Source: Mariprofundaceae bacterium (GTDB taxonomy: Bacteria > Pseudomonadota > Zetaproteobacteria > Mariprofundales > Mariprofundaceae). Taken from it: DNA of 18,306 nucleotides. Below, one piece after another: positions 1 to 8,161 of this stretch (position 1 is the first letter of the stretch; each line of letters begins with the position of its first letter). The notes beneath the pieces were generated by a model, which had not been told where the DNA came from, did not search any database, and was given only the letters and a program-made list of their open reading frames with translations. The DNA lies in the NCBI GenBank assembly GCA_030950825.1, contig JAUZQT010000140.1:1-18306 (forward strand), in the 5' to 3' direction. Position numbers and translations under genes: made by a program.

Positions 1-121
1 TTTGAATTCATAATGAGTGGTTGCAATGTGCGGTATTACCGTTTGCACGGGGAGTACCAAGCATCCTTTATGCAGTGACAGAGACGCAACTGCAGCTACT
101 TACTTTCATTGAAAAGAAGTA

Positions 122-258
122 CAATAATCGTAACTATTCAGATTACTGCTGATTTGCTCGATAGCAGCGTTAGAAAATACTCATTTGCAGGAGCAAACTG
201 CGTTTTTCTGCCTTGCTATCGAACAAATCAGCAGTAATCTGAATAGTTACCAATAATC
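122..258. mobile_element. MITE-like element with 8-bp target duplication
   Basis: A 121-bp element (130-250) has terminal inverted repeats of 37 bp (130-166 and 214-250) that differ at one pair (157/223). The 8-bp direct repeat CAATAATC lies immediately outside each end (122-129 and 251-258), which is the footprint of a transposition event. A further 5-bp inverted repeat (TTTGC/GCAAA, 184-188 and 193-197) has almost the same centre, so the whole element can fold into one long hairpin. It has no coding capacity, so it would need a transposase from elsewhere. An 8-bp duplication occurs in several insertion sequence families, and I cannot assign one. It ends 77 nt before the preferred guaA start. 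Confidence 0.85.
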
Positions 259-327
259 TACCAATTCGGGGTAAGCTACGGAAGTCTTACTTTTATAGAG
301 TTAAACTACTGGGCAATGGGAAAAGAC

Positions 328-1887
328 ATGGATAAAATATTAATTCTCGATTTTGGTTCGCAATATACCCAGTTGATTGCGCGACGTGTGCGCGAAGCAA
401 AAGTATTCAGTGAGTTGCATCCTTGGGATATGGGTGATGATGCGATTCGTGCGTTTGCACCATCGGGTATTATTCTCTCTGGTGGCCCAAATTCGGTGTA
501 TGAACATGAAACACCCAAAGCACCAGCCATTGTATTTGAATTGGGTGTGCCTGTACTCGGCATTTGTTATGGTATGCAGACGATGGCTGAGCAATTGGGC
601 GGCCGTGTTGAAACTGGGAACGTGCGTGAATTTGGTTATGCTGAAGTGTTAAGCAGCGGAGATTCACCTTTGTTGCATGGCCTTGGTGATAATGATCAGG
701 ATAAAGCGGATGGTCGCTTGGATGTATGGATGTCGCATGGTGACAAAGTGGCATCATTGCCCGATGGCTTTCGTGTATTGTGTAGCAATGATTCAACACC
801 GATTGCTGGCATGGCAGATGAAACACGGCATTTTTATGCCTTACAATTTCACCCAGAAGTCACCCATACCAAGCAAGGCAAGGCGATATTAAATCGTTTT
901 GTGCATGATGTTTGTGGCTGTGGTGATTCATGGACCATGCCGAATTATATTGATGAAGCGGTAGCCCACATTCGTGAGCTAGTAGGCGCGGAAGAAGTGA
1001 TTCTTGGTTTATCTGGCGGAGTTGATTCATCGGTTGCGGCAGCATTGTTGCACCGAGCGATTGGTAAACAATTAACCTGTGTGTTCGTGGATAATGGTTT
1101 GTTGCGCTTGAATGAAGGTGTGGAGGTGATGAAAACCTTTTCCGATCACTTGGGTGTAAAAGTGGTTCATGTGGACGCATCAGATGTTTTTCTTGGGCAT
1201 TTGACAGGGGTGACTGATCCTGAAGCCAAACGTAAAATCATTGGTCGTGAGTTTGTTGAGGTGTTTCAACAGGAATCAGCCAAATTGCCGCAAGCCAAGT
1301 GGTTGGCGCAAGGTACGATTTATCCTGATGTGATTGAATCAGCAGGCGGTAAAAATGGTAAGGCAAAAACCATTAAAAGCCACCATAATGTGGGCGGATT
1401 GCCAGATACATTGCATTTGAAATTATTGGAACCATTGCGTGAATTGTTTAAAGATGAAGTGCGTGAATTGGGTGTGGCTTTGGGCTTGGTTCCCGAGATG
1501 GTCTATCGCCATCCATTCCCAGGTCCTGGTTTAGGTGTCCGCATTCTGGGTGAAGTGAAAAAAGAATATGCCGATTTGCTGCGCCGTGCTGATGCAATTT
1601 TTATTGAAGAGTTACGTGCCTCTGGTTGGTATGAAAAAACATCACAGGCCTTTGTGGTATTTTTGCCTGTTAAATCGGTCGGAGTGATGGGTGATGGACG
1701 AACGTATGAATGGGTGGTTGCATTACGCGCTGTTCAAACGCAGGATTTCATGACTGCGCATTGGGCGGAGTTGCCGCATGCCTTGCTGGCTAAGGTATCC
1801 AATCGCATTATTAATGAAGTGCGCGGTATTAATCGCGTGGTTTATGATGTGTCAGGCAAACCGCCTGCAACCATTGAGTGGGAATGA
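328..1887 (+). CDS. guaA: GMP synthase, glutamine-hydrolysing
   Basis: Converts XMP to GMP using ATP and glutamine, the last step of de novo GMP synthesis, in the cytoplasm. The N-terminal class I glutamine amidotransferase domain has the nucleophile in GICYGMQ (Cys80) and the partner residues in FHPE (His175, Glu177). The central ATP pyrophosphatase domain has the loop SGGVDSS starting at residue 229. The C-terminal dimerisation domain ends in the family's typical KPPATIEWE. Length (519 residues) matches the family (525 in E. coli). An ATG at 316 is in frame, but the ATG at 328 has GGGA six bases upstream and directly precedes the conserved KILILDFGSQ, so I prefer it. guaB is not adjacent upstream within the window. 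The FKBP gene follows after 41 nt. Confidence 0.97.
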   Translation: MDKILILDFGSQYTQLIARRVREAKVFSELHPWDMGDDAIRAFAPSGIILSGGPNSVYEHETPKAPAIVFELGVPVLGICYGMQTMAEQLGGRVETGNVREFGYAEVLSSGDSPLLHGLGDNDQDKADGRLDVWMSHGDKVASLPDGFRVLCSNDSTPIAGMADETRHFYALQFHPEVTHTKQGKAILNRFVHDVCGCGDSWTMPNYIDEAVAHIRELVGAEEVILGLSGGVDSSVAAALLHRAIGKQLTCVFVDNGLLRLNEGVEVMKTFSDHLGVKVVHVDASDVFLGHLTGVTDPEAKRKIIGREFVEVFQQESAKLPQAKWLAQGTIYPDVIESAGGKNGKAKTIKSHHNVGGLPDTLHLKLLEPLRELFKDEVRELGVALGLVPEMVYRHPFPGPGLGVRILGEVKKEYADLLRRADAIFIEELRASGWYEKTSQAFVVFLPVKSVGVMGDGRTYEWVVALRAVQTQDFMTAHWAELPHALLAKVSNRIINEVRGINRVVYDVSGKPPATIEWE

Positions 1888-1928
1888 TTGCGCAACAAAA
1901 TAGTAAAAAGTGAATAGGAGTATATACC

Positions 1929-2699
1929 ATGAAAAAACGTATGATCGCGGCTGTAGCAATTGCTATGATGGCCACAGCTTGTTCAGATGATAAAGTCAAA
2001 GAGCATGTTGCAATACCTGCAGCTGAAGTAGCGCCAATTAGTGCGCCGTTGAGTAGTGAAATATCAAAAGTGAGCTATGCCATTGGATTGGATGTTGCCA
2101 ACTCATTGAAAAACTTGGGAGCAGATATTGATCGCGCAGCATTTTTAGAAGCCTTTAATGCGCAGTTGGATGGTGCAAAGGCACGTTTGACTGCAGAAGA
2201 AGCAGCCAAGGCCAAGCAGGAGTTTTTCCAAAAACGCGCAGCCAAACAAGCCGAAGAGCGCAAGGCTTCAGGTGAGAAGAGCAAGGCAGAGGGTGAGGTT
2301 TTCTTGGCTGAAAACGGTAAAAAAGACGGTATAATCACAACGGATAGTGGTTTGCAATATGAAGTATTGAAAATGGGTGATGGCAAAAAGCCTGTTGCAA
2401 CGGATAAAGTAAAAGTCCATTACCGTGGAACTTTATTGAATGGAACTGAGTTTGATTCATCCTACAAGCGCGGTCAGCCTATTTCTTTCCCATTAAATGG
2501 TGTGATTAAGGGTTGGACTGAGGGCGTGCAGTTGATGCCAACTGGCTCAAAATTCAAGTTCTACATTCCATCTGAATTGGCTTATGGTGAAAAGGGTGCT
2601 GGTACGGCCATTCCAGGAAATGCAACTTTAATTTTTGAAGTGGAACTACTGGCTATTGAAACAGAAAAACCTGCAGAAGCGAAGCCTGCTACAAAATAA
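1929..2699 (+). CDS. FKBP-type peptidyl-prolyl isomerase, Mip/FkpA-like lipoprotein
   Basis: Probable periplasmic cis-trans prolyl isomerase and folding helper, anchored as a lipoprotein. Residues 1-18 form a short signal peptide (KKR, then a hydrophobic stretch) ending in ATAC, a plausible lipobox with Cys18 as the lipidated residue. Residues 46-145 match the helical dimerisation domain of Mip/FkpA/FklB proteins and include a Lys/Glu/Ala-rich helix. Residues 155-245 are the FKBP catalytic domain, with VHYRGTLLNGTEFDSS, GVIKGWTEG and IPSELAYGEKG. A Lys/Pro/Ala tail follows. TAGGAG lies 8 nt before the ATG. It starts 41 nt after guaA and may be co-transcribed with it, although the functions are unrelated. 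A strong terminator lies at 2887-2912. FkpA or FklB orthology cannot be settled by eye. Confidence 0.93.
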   Translation: MKKRMIAAVAIAMMATACSDDKVKEHVAIPAAEVAPISAPLSSEISKVSYAIGLDVANSLKNLGADIDRAAFLEAFNAQLDGAKARLTAEEAAKAKQEFFQKRAAKQAEERKASGEKSKAEGEVFLAENGKKDGIITTDSGLQYEVLKMGDGKKPVATDKVKVHYRGTLLNGTEFDSSYKRGQPISFPLNGVIKGWTEGVQLMPTGSKFKFYIPSELAYGEKGAGTAIPGNATLIFEVELLAIETEKPAEAKPATK

Positions 2700-2739
2700 G
2701 GAGCGTGCATAAAATAAGTTAGGCAAGTTGGCGCAGGAT

Positions 2740-2820
2740 TTTTGTTCAGCATCAAGGCGTAGAAATTGTTGCATAGCCTTCTCTATGGAGCGGTTTCTAC
2801 AACGCTGATGCTGGGCGAAA
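2740..2820. repeat. Nested imperfect inverted repeat
   Basis: The left arm (2747-2765, CAGCATCAAGGCGTAGAAA) pairs imperfectly with the right arm (2794-2813). The pairing extends weakly outward to about 2740 and 2820. A smaller perfect stem, CATAG/CTATG (2772-2776 and 2783-2787), sits in the loop. No ORF is plausible here. The arm motif GGCGTAGA with TCTACA-CGCT recurs in the inverted repeat at 17961-18014, which suggests a dispersed family rather than a local terminator. Confidence 0.6.
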
Positions 2821-2886
2821 AGACAAGTCAAGTTGCTGAAGTTATTTTGTGCATGTTCCTAGAATGAATGCTTGATGGGTCATAAG

Positions 2887-2912
2887 GGGAGGGCTGCTGC
2901 CCTCCCTTTTTT
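2887..2912 (+). terminator. Rho-independent terminator after the FKBP gene
   Basis: A perfect 8-bp GC-rich stem, GGGAGGGC/GCCCTCCC (2887-2894 and 2899-2906), with a four-base loop TGCT is followed directly by six T residues. It ends the guaA-FKBP unit before ffh, which must therefore have its own promoter between here and 2960. Confidence 0.92.
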
Positions 2913-2959
2913 GAAGTGACTTGGGTTTATATATTTGAGTAACGACGCTGGAGTAAGTC

Positions 2960-4327
2960 ATGTTTGATCGTTTAAGTGAAAAAATAGGCGGTATTGCCAA
3001 TAAATTACGCGGTGTTGCGCGTATTACCGAATCCGATCTTGATACCACATTGCGTGAGATGCGCATGGCACTGTTAGAAGCGGATGTGGCATTGCCAGTG
3101 GTGCGTCATTTGATGGCCGAGGCGCGGGAACGCGCTTTGGGAGAAGACGTTGCCAAGAGCTTGAATCCTGGCCAGGTCATTGTGAAAATTCTGCATGATG
3201 TTCTAGCTGATGTATTGGGTGGGCAACGTCGTGACTTGGAACTGTCTAAAATTCCATCGGTTATTTTATTATGTGGTTTGCAAGGAGCAGGTAAAACAAC
3301 CACGGCTGGTAAATTGGCGCGTTTACTCGTATCGCAAGGCAAAAAGGTTGCTTTAACCAGTGTTGATGCGACACGCCCAGCAGCGCGTGAGCAGTTGCAG
3401 ATTTTGGCAGGACAGGTGGATGTTCCGTATCTGCATGGTGATGGTAATTCTGCTACGAGTATGGCTAAGTCCGCTTTGCAGTTGGCACGTACAGGTGGTC
3501 ATCATATTCTGATTCTTGATACTGCGGGTCGTCAAGTTGTAGATGATACGCTGATGGATGAAATTAAGTCGGTTGCAGAAGCGGTGCAGGCGACAGAGCG
3601 ATTATTGGTGCTGGATTCAATGACTGGGCAAACAGCCTTGCAGATTGCCGAGCAATTTCATGCAACGGTTCATCTTTCGGGTTGTGTATTAACCAAAACA
3701 GATGCTGATGTGCGTGGTGGTGCGGCATTGTCTGTGGCGCATAGTACAGGTGTTGCCATTCGTTATGTTGGTACGGGTGAAAAGATTGATGCCTTTGAAC
3801 TATTTGATCCACGGCGTATGGCTGGTCGCATTCTTGGACAGGGTGATGTTGTTGGTCTGGTTGAAAAAATTCAGGCAAATGTCGATCAGGCAAGCGCAGA
3901 AAATCTGGCTCAAAAGGTTAAAAAAGGTGGTTTTGACCTCATGGATTTTGCCGAGCAGTTGGGGCAAATGCAGAATATGGGTGGTATGGCGAGCATGTTG
4001 AAAATGTTGCCTGGTGTAAAGCTACCGCAAGAGGCCATGGATCAGGTCGATGAAAAACCGATGAAACGCATGCAGGCGATGGTTTATTCGATGACTGCCA
4101 AAGAGCGACAGTATCCACGGTTGATCAATGGTAGTCGCAAGAAACGTATTGCCATGGGCTCTGGAACTAATGTTCCTGAATTGAATAAAATGCTCAAACA
4201 ATTTGCTCAAATGCAAAAAATGATGAAGCGCATGAAGGGTGGAAAAGGCAAGCGTATGATGTCTCAAATGATGGGGCAATTTGGCGGTATGGGTGGCGGA
4301 GGTATGGGCGGCATGCCTAGAATGTAA
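2960..4327 (+). CDS. ffh: Signal recognition particle GTPase Ffh (SRP54)
   Basis: Protein part of the bacterial signal recognition particle. It binds 4.5S RNA and signal sequences and delivers ribosomes to the FtsY receptor at the inner membrane. Residues 1-90 are the helical N domain (ALLEADVALPVV). The G domain has GLQGAGKT (106-113), DATRPAA (136-142), DTAG (187-190) and TKTD (245-248). From about 325 to the end is the methionine-rich M domain, with the RNA-binding part INGSRKKRIAMGSGT and a Met/Gly tail. The length of 455 is normal. GGAG lies 7 nt before the ATG. The usual followers rpsP-rimM-trmD-rplS are absent: the next gene is convergent. DTAGRQ and TKTDAD differ slightly from the common DTAGRL and TKxDGD, but the key G-motif residues are kept. 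Confidence 0.97.
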   Translation: MFDRLSEKIGGIANKLRGVARITESDLDTTLREMRMALLEADVALPVVRHLMAEARERALGEDVAKSLNPGQVIVKILHDVLADVLGGQRRDLELSKIPSVILLCGLQGAGKTTTAGKLARLLVSQGKKVALTSVDATRPAAREQLQILAGQVDVPYLHGDGNSATSMAKSALQLARTGGHHILILDTAGRQVVDDTLMDEIKSVAEAVQATERLLVLDSMTGQTALQIAEQFHATVHLSGCVLTKTDADVRGGAALSVAHSTGVAIRYVGTGEKIDAFELFDPRRMAGRILGQGDVVGLVEKIQANVDQASAENLAQKVKKGGFDLMDFAEQLGQMQNMGGMASMLKMLPGVKLPQEAMDQVDEKPMKRMQAMVYSMTAKERQYPRLINGSRKKRIAMGSGTNVPELNKMLKQFAQMQKMMKRMKGGKGKRMMSQMMGQFGGMGGGGMGGMPRM

Positions 4328-4349
4328 AAGCATGCAAGTTAGCTATTGC

Positions 4350-4364
4350 TCATGAATAATGCGG
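4350..4364. repeat. Solitary copy of the dispersed element end
   Basis: Read on the - strand this is CCGCATTATTCATGA. It differs at one base from the right end of the element at 18048-18231 (CCGCATTACTCATGA). It lies in the 78-bp gap between the convergent ffh and membrane-protein genes. It may be a relic of the same repeat family. Confidence 0.4.
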
Positions 4365-4405
4365 CTTTATAGGCCATCATAATTGGATGTTTTTTCCCGC
4401 AGCCC

Positions 4406-4678
4406 TTATGCCTGATCAAGTCTCCGATCAGTATAGACCTTCCAAATCCCCCAAGCATTAATTGCGATCCAAGATATTTCGAGGAAAACAAAACCCATAT
4501 TATGATAAATAAGGGCAACAAAGAGCAGTGCAATACCACCCAATAAACTCAGTGAAAAATACACCAGTTTTTTTTCTGGTTGAGATACTGTCAAATAATA
4601 TGCAATCAATATCACAATGGATCCCAATAAGCTTAAAATTTGTTCCGGTGATGTCAGGTTCCATGTATAATCATTCAT
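4406..4678 (-). CDS. Small CBU_0592-like membrane protein
   Basis: A 90-residue inner-membrane protein with three likely transmembrane segments at about residues 14-29, 38-58 and 62-80, and a short charged C-terminus. The pattern LLGSIVILIAYYL ... LLGGIALLFVAL ... FLEISWIAINAWGIWK resembles the CBU_0592-like family of small membrane proteins, whose function is unknown. This is recognition by pattern, not by search. The ATG lies inside the end of the patatin gene with an 8-nt overlap (4671-4678), which suggests translational coupling. It is the last gene of the mutS-glnD-patatin unit and converges on ffh. Confidence 0.8.
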   Translation of the reverse strand: MNDYTWNLTSPEQILSLLGSIVILIAYYLTVSQPEKKLVYFSLSLLGGIALLFVALIYHNMGFVFLEISWIAINAWGIWKVYTDRRLDQA

Positions 4679-5576
4679 GCATCAAGGCTATCAGTTTTGG
4701 CATTTTCTCCAAAGCAGCTAAACGGCCACGCTCAATTTCCTGTTCAGGATTGGAAAAGTCATTCCACTGCCGAAATCCAACCAATGGCTCGATCAATATA
4801 TCTGCGAATTCTTTTTTATACTGACGCAAATACAAAGCCTTCACACTGTTTGCCCAATCCAACATACCAATAACGTGTTGCGGCTTATCAATTTCACTGG
4901 GGCGTGCGCCAACATTCACAGCTACCACCAATTGCCCAGACTTGGCAATCATACGCGCTTCTTTGGCTGGCAATTCACTGGATAAGGCACCATCAACATA
5001 ATGCTCGCCATTTATTTCCAAAGGGTTAAAAACACCAGGAATTGCCATGCTTGCAGCAATTGAGCGTGATAAATCGCCCTTTGAAAAAATATGACACTCG
5101 CCACACGGAAACGTTACAGCAGTGATATATAAGGGGATTGTTATATCAGAGAAATTACGCCCATTGCACAATACATCGGCCAATTTTACCAAATAATTGA
5201 CATCGGCAACAGCAATGCCACGTGCCGCTCGTGTAAACCACACCGATTGCCGTGCAACAGCCGCAAGGCGTGAGAGCCAATTATGATTGGTATCATCGTT
5301 ATCGGCAAAGTCAGGCAGTTGCAATGATCCCAATTCGTTTGAATTTAAAAAACTCAAAACCCGACTTTTTAACACCGCAGCATCAGGTTCAAGCGCATAG
5401 ATTGCACCAAATAAAGCACCAATGCTTGTGCCAACAATGGCATCGGGCTTAAGCCCATGCTCTTCTAATACTTGCAACACGCCCAAGTGTGCAAGCCCTC
5501 TGCCTCCGCCACCACCAAGGGCAAGCACAAAGCCTCGTGGTTGTTTTTTGGACTGCCAATATTTCCACCAAACCAT
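4671..5576 (-). CDS. Patatin-like phospholipase, RssA/YchK type
   Basis: Predicted serine acyl hydrolase with a Ser-Asp dyad, probably acting on membrane lipids or acyl esters; the substrate is unknown. The glycine-rich oxyanion region GGGGGRG is at residues 21-27. The nucleophile elbow GTSIG has Ser51. The catalytic Asp lies in VDGALSSELPA (Asp195). There is no signal peptide, so it is cytoplasmic or peripheral. At 301 residues it is a single patatin domain of the size seen in the bacterial RssA group, without the beta-barrel of secreted patatins. The ATG is 2 nt after the glnD stop, and its 3' end overlaps the small membrane protein gene by 8 nt. Confidence 0.92.
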   Translation of the reverse strand: MVWWKYWQSKKQPRGFVLALGGGGGRGLAHLGVLQVLEEHGLKPDAIVGTSIGALFGAIYALEPDAAVLKSRVLSFLNSNELGSLQLPDFADNDDTNHNWLSRLAAVARQSVWFTRAARGIAVADVNYLVKLADVLCNGRNFSDITIPLYITAVTFPCGECHIFSKGDLSRSIAASMAIPGVFNPLEINGEHYVDGALSSELPAKEARMIAKSGQLVVAVNVGARPSEIDKPQHVIGMLDWANSVKALYLRQYKKEFADILIEPLVGFRQWNDFSNPEQEIERGRLAALEKMPKLIALMHE

Positions 5577-5578
5577 AG

Positions 5579-8161
5579 TTACTCCAGTAGCGTAGCCGCT
5601 TCTTTCAACTTAGCACAAAGCGAGACCACCTCTTGGGTCGTTAAACATGAATCTTGCTTACCTTCGATAAAAAACACGTCCACGACACGCTCGCCAAAGG
5701 ATGTAATGGCAGCACCATGCAATGAAAAGCCGGATTCATCAATAATCCATGCCAAACGAGCCAATAGTGCTGGCTGGTCACTGGCCGTAACTTCAATGGC
5801 TGTCTGGTGTGTGGATGCCAGCCTTAACTCACGCACACGCACAGGAACTTGGCGCATTAACATATTTATTTTTGCTGCTGGCAAGGTTGGAATGGCCTGT
5901 TTTTTACAACCATCTTGCAGTACACATTGAAGTCGACTTTTTAATCGTGATAGATCCGAATCGATGCTCAGGGGTTGTCCTTCCATATTCTGGACATGAA
6001 AAACATCCAAAATACGCCCATCCTTTAAATTAAATGCTTGAGCCGCCAAAATATTAATATGCTTCACAGCCATAGCCGTAGTTAATGCCGCAAATAAACG
6101 ATCCTGCTCTTTTGCCAACACCATGACGACAGTTTCACAGCCCGTTGTATCAACATACAAAGCGATGCCATCGTTGACACCAGAATCTACAAGGAGCTTA
6201 CCCAATGGGTAAAGCTGACGTGGCGGAAAGTGCATAATGCAACGCCATGGTAAGTCATTAAAGGCTTGTTCTAAATGCATGCGTTCAACTTCGGGGGCAC
6301 GAATAAGGCTACTTTCTACACGTGTTTTTACGCGCTCAGACAAACGATCTTGTAATGTTTCCTGTTTTTCACCGCCCGGCATCAATGCCCGCGCAGTGGC
6401 ATGATATAACTCACTTAACAAGCTGCCTTTCCAATCGTTCCAGACATTGGGCCCGACAGCCGCAATATCCGCAACAGTGAGCAAGAAAAGATAATTCAAC
6501 CGCTCAATATCAACTACTTTTTCAGCAAATTGAGTAATCACTTCGGTATCGGATAAATCAAATCGTTGTGATGTTACTGCCATGCTTAAGTGTTTGCGAA
6601 CCAGCCATGCTACAAGCTCCGTTGCATCACGGTTCAAACCAATACTTTGGCAAAATGCATGTGCTAGAACTTCACCATTCTCCGAGTGATCGCCCGGCAT
6701 ACCTTTGGCAATATCATGAAAAATGAGTGCCAAGTAGAGTAATTCTGGGCGACTTATTTTGTGCCATACCTGATGCGCTAAAGGCAGGCGCATATCATGG
6801 TCACCATGGAAAAAGTTTCGCGCTTCACCAACGGCGCGCAAGGTGTGCTCATCCACTGTATAGGCATGGTAACGGTTGAATTGGCCTAAACCTACCACAT
6901 CACGAAAACGTGGAATAAAACGACCCAATACCCCAGTATCATTCATCATTTTCAAGGCTGATGCGACATTTCTTCGATCCCGCAATATTTGCAAAAAAGC
7001 GGCGTGCGTTTTCGGATTAGTTCGAAAAGTGTCGTCAATCAATGTGACATCGGCACGAATTTGTCGTAAGGCTGCACTGGAAAGGTGGCGTTTATCCAAC
7101 TGTGCCACATGGAAAATACGCAACAGACGTAGTGGGTCTTCTTGAAACACCTGTGCATGCTGAATACCGACACGTTGGCCTTCAAGCGTGAATCCATCAT
7201 CAATATTACGCTCAAATGAGAAATATTGTGGATGTAATAACTCTTGAAAATGCATTAATAATAGGCCTGAAACACGTGCAATACGCCCTGCATGGCGGAA
7301 ATAATCAATCATAAATAGCTCAACGGAAGGGCGATTTTTACTGCCAATATAGCCCATGCTCTCAGCCAGCGTGGCCTGTTGCTCAAACCCTAAACGATCC
7401 GTAGGGCGCTTCATTTCCAAATGCAATGCAGTTCGACAACGCCATAGAAAATCTTGGGCTGTGCATAAATGATTATATTCTACTTCTGACAAGGCATTGG
7501 CCGTGACCAAATCATCACAACAATCTGTGCCATACCAAGCCTTTGCCATCCAGAAAACAGACTGCACATCACGCAAACCACCCTTGCACTCTTTGATATC
7601 GGGCTCCATCAAAAAGGCAGTATTGCCCGTCCGTTTGTGGCGCATTTCCAGCTCTAAAAGCTTGGCTTCAACAAAATCTTTTCGTTTGCGTTTAAAAAAA
7701 ACAGCTAGTTTTTCTTGCATATCATCGAAATATTGTGATTCACCATGAAGAAGGCGCGCCTCTAAAGCTGCTGTGGCTGAGTTCCAGTCTTCTTTAACAT
7801 GGTCGAGTGTCTCTTTAACAGAGCGCACTGCATAACCAATTTTTGCCCCCAAATCCCATAAAGCATACAAAAATATCTCAAGTTCTTGCTTGCATTGCTC
7901 ATCCATCTCATCGGCAACGAGAAACCATATATCCCAGTCTGACTGAGGTGCCAATTCGCCGCGCCCGTAGCCACCCACAGCAATCAAATCAACAAGCAAA
8001 CAGGCATGCGGTGCTTTTTCCTGCCATAATTGTACCAGCAATTGATCCACACGTGCGCACATATCATGCACCAGAACTTCACCAGATGCGCCGTTACCCA
8101 ATTGCTTTGCAATATCGATATAAAATGCTTTCAATGGTGTTTCTATTGCTTGCTTGCCCAC
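5579..8161 (-). CDS. glnD: Bifunctional [PII] uridylyltransferase/uridylyl-removing enzyme
   Basis: Nitrogen sensor that adds UMP to PII proteins (GlnB/GlnK) when glutamine is low and removes it when glutamine is high. The nucleotidyltransferase domain shows GGYGRGELAPQSDWD with the metal-binding Asp75 and Asp77. The HD hydrolase domain has FHDIAKG (His482-Asp483). Two C-terminal ACT domains, at about 664-740 and 785-855, would sense glutamine. The length of 860 is near the family norm (890 in E. coli). The start is GTG, directly abutting the mutS TAA. GGAGG within the last mutS codons, 5 nt upstream, supports this start and tight coupling. No PII gene or glnA lies in the window. Confidence 0.97.
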   Translation of the reverse strand: MGKQAIETPLKAFYIDIAKQLGNGASGEVLVHDMCARVDQLLVQLWQEKAPHACLLVDLIAVGGYGRGELAPQSDWDIWFLVADEMDEQCKQELEIFLYALWDLGAKIGYAVRSVKETLDHVKEDWNSATAALEARLLHGESQYFDDMQEKLAVFFKRKRKDFVEAKLLELEMRHKRTGNTAFLMEPDIKECKGGLRDVQSVFWMAKAWYGTDCCDDLVTANALSEVEYNHLCTAQDFLWRCRTALHLEMKRPTDRLGFEQQATLAESMGYIGSKNRPSVELFMIDYFRHAGRIARVSGLLLMHFQELLHPQYFSFERNIDDGFTLEGQRVGIQHAQVFQEDPLRLLRIFHVAQLDKRHLSSAALRQIRADVTLIDDTFRTNPKTHAAFLQILRDRRNVASALKMMNDTGVLGRFIPRFRDVVGLGQFNRYHAYTVDEHTLRAVGEARNFFHGDHDMRLPLAHQVWHKISRPELLYLALIFHDIAKGMPGDHSENGEVLAHAFCQSIGLNRDATELVAWLVRKHLSMAVTSQRFDLSDTEVITQFAEKVVDIERLNYLFLLTVADIAAVGPNVWNDWKGSLLSELYHATARALMPGGEKQETLQDRLSERVKTRVESSLIRAPEVERMHLEQAFNDLPWRCIMHFPPRQLYPLGKLLVDSGVNDGIALYVDTTGCETVVMVLAKEQDRLFAALTTAMAVKHINILAAQAFNLKDGRILDVFHVQNMEGQPLSIDSDLSRLKSRLQCVLQDGCKKQAIPTLPAAKINMLMRQVPVRVRELRLASTHQTAIEVTASDQPALLARLAWIIDESGFSLHGAAITSFGERVVDVFFIEGKQDSCLTTQEVVSLCAKLKEAATLLE

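Noticed and set aside
1..78. Open frame of 25 codons reading in from the left edge (+ strand)
   Set aside because: No recognisable motif, and it is not a guaB end. Too short to claim a partial gene.
4375..4395. Possible ffh terminator: CATC/GATG stem followed by six T residues
   Set aside because: The four-base-pair, A/T-rich stem is too weak to call.
5472..5930. 152-residue + strand open frame opposite patatin and glnD
   Set aside because: It crosses the junction of two well-supported genes on the other strand and has no motifs.
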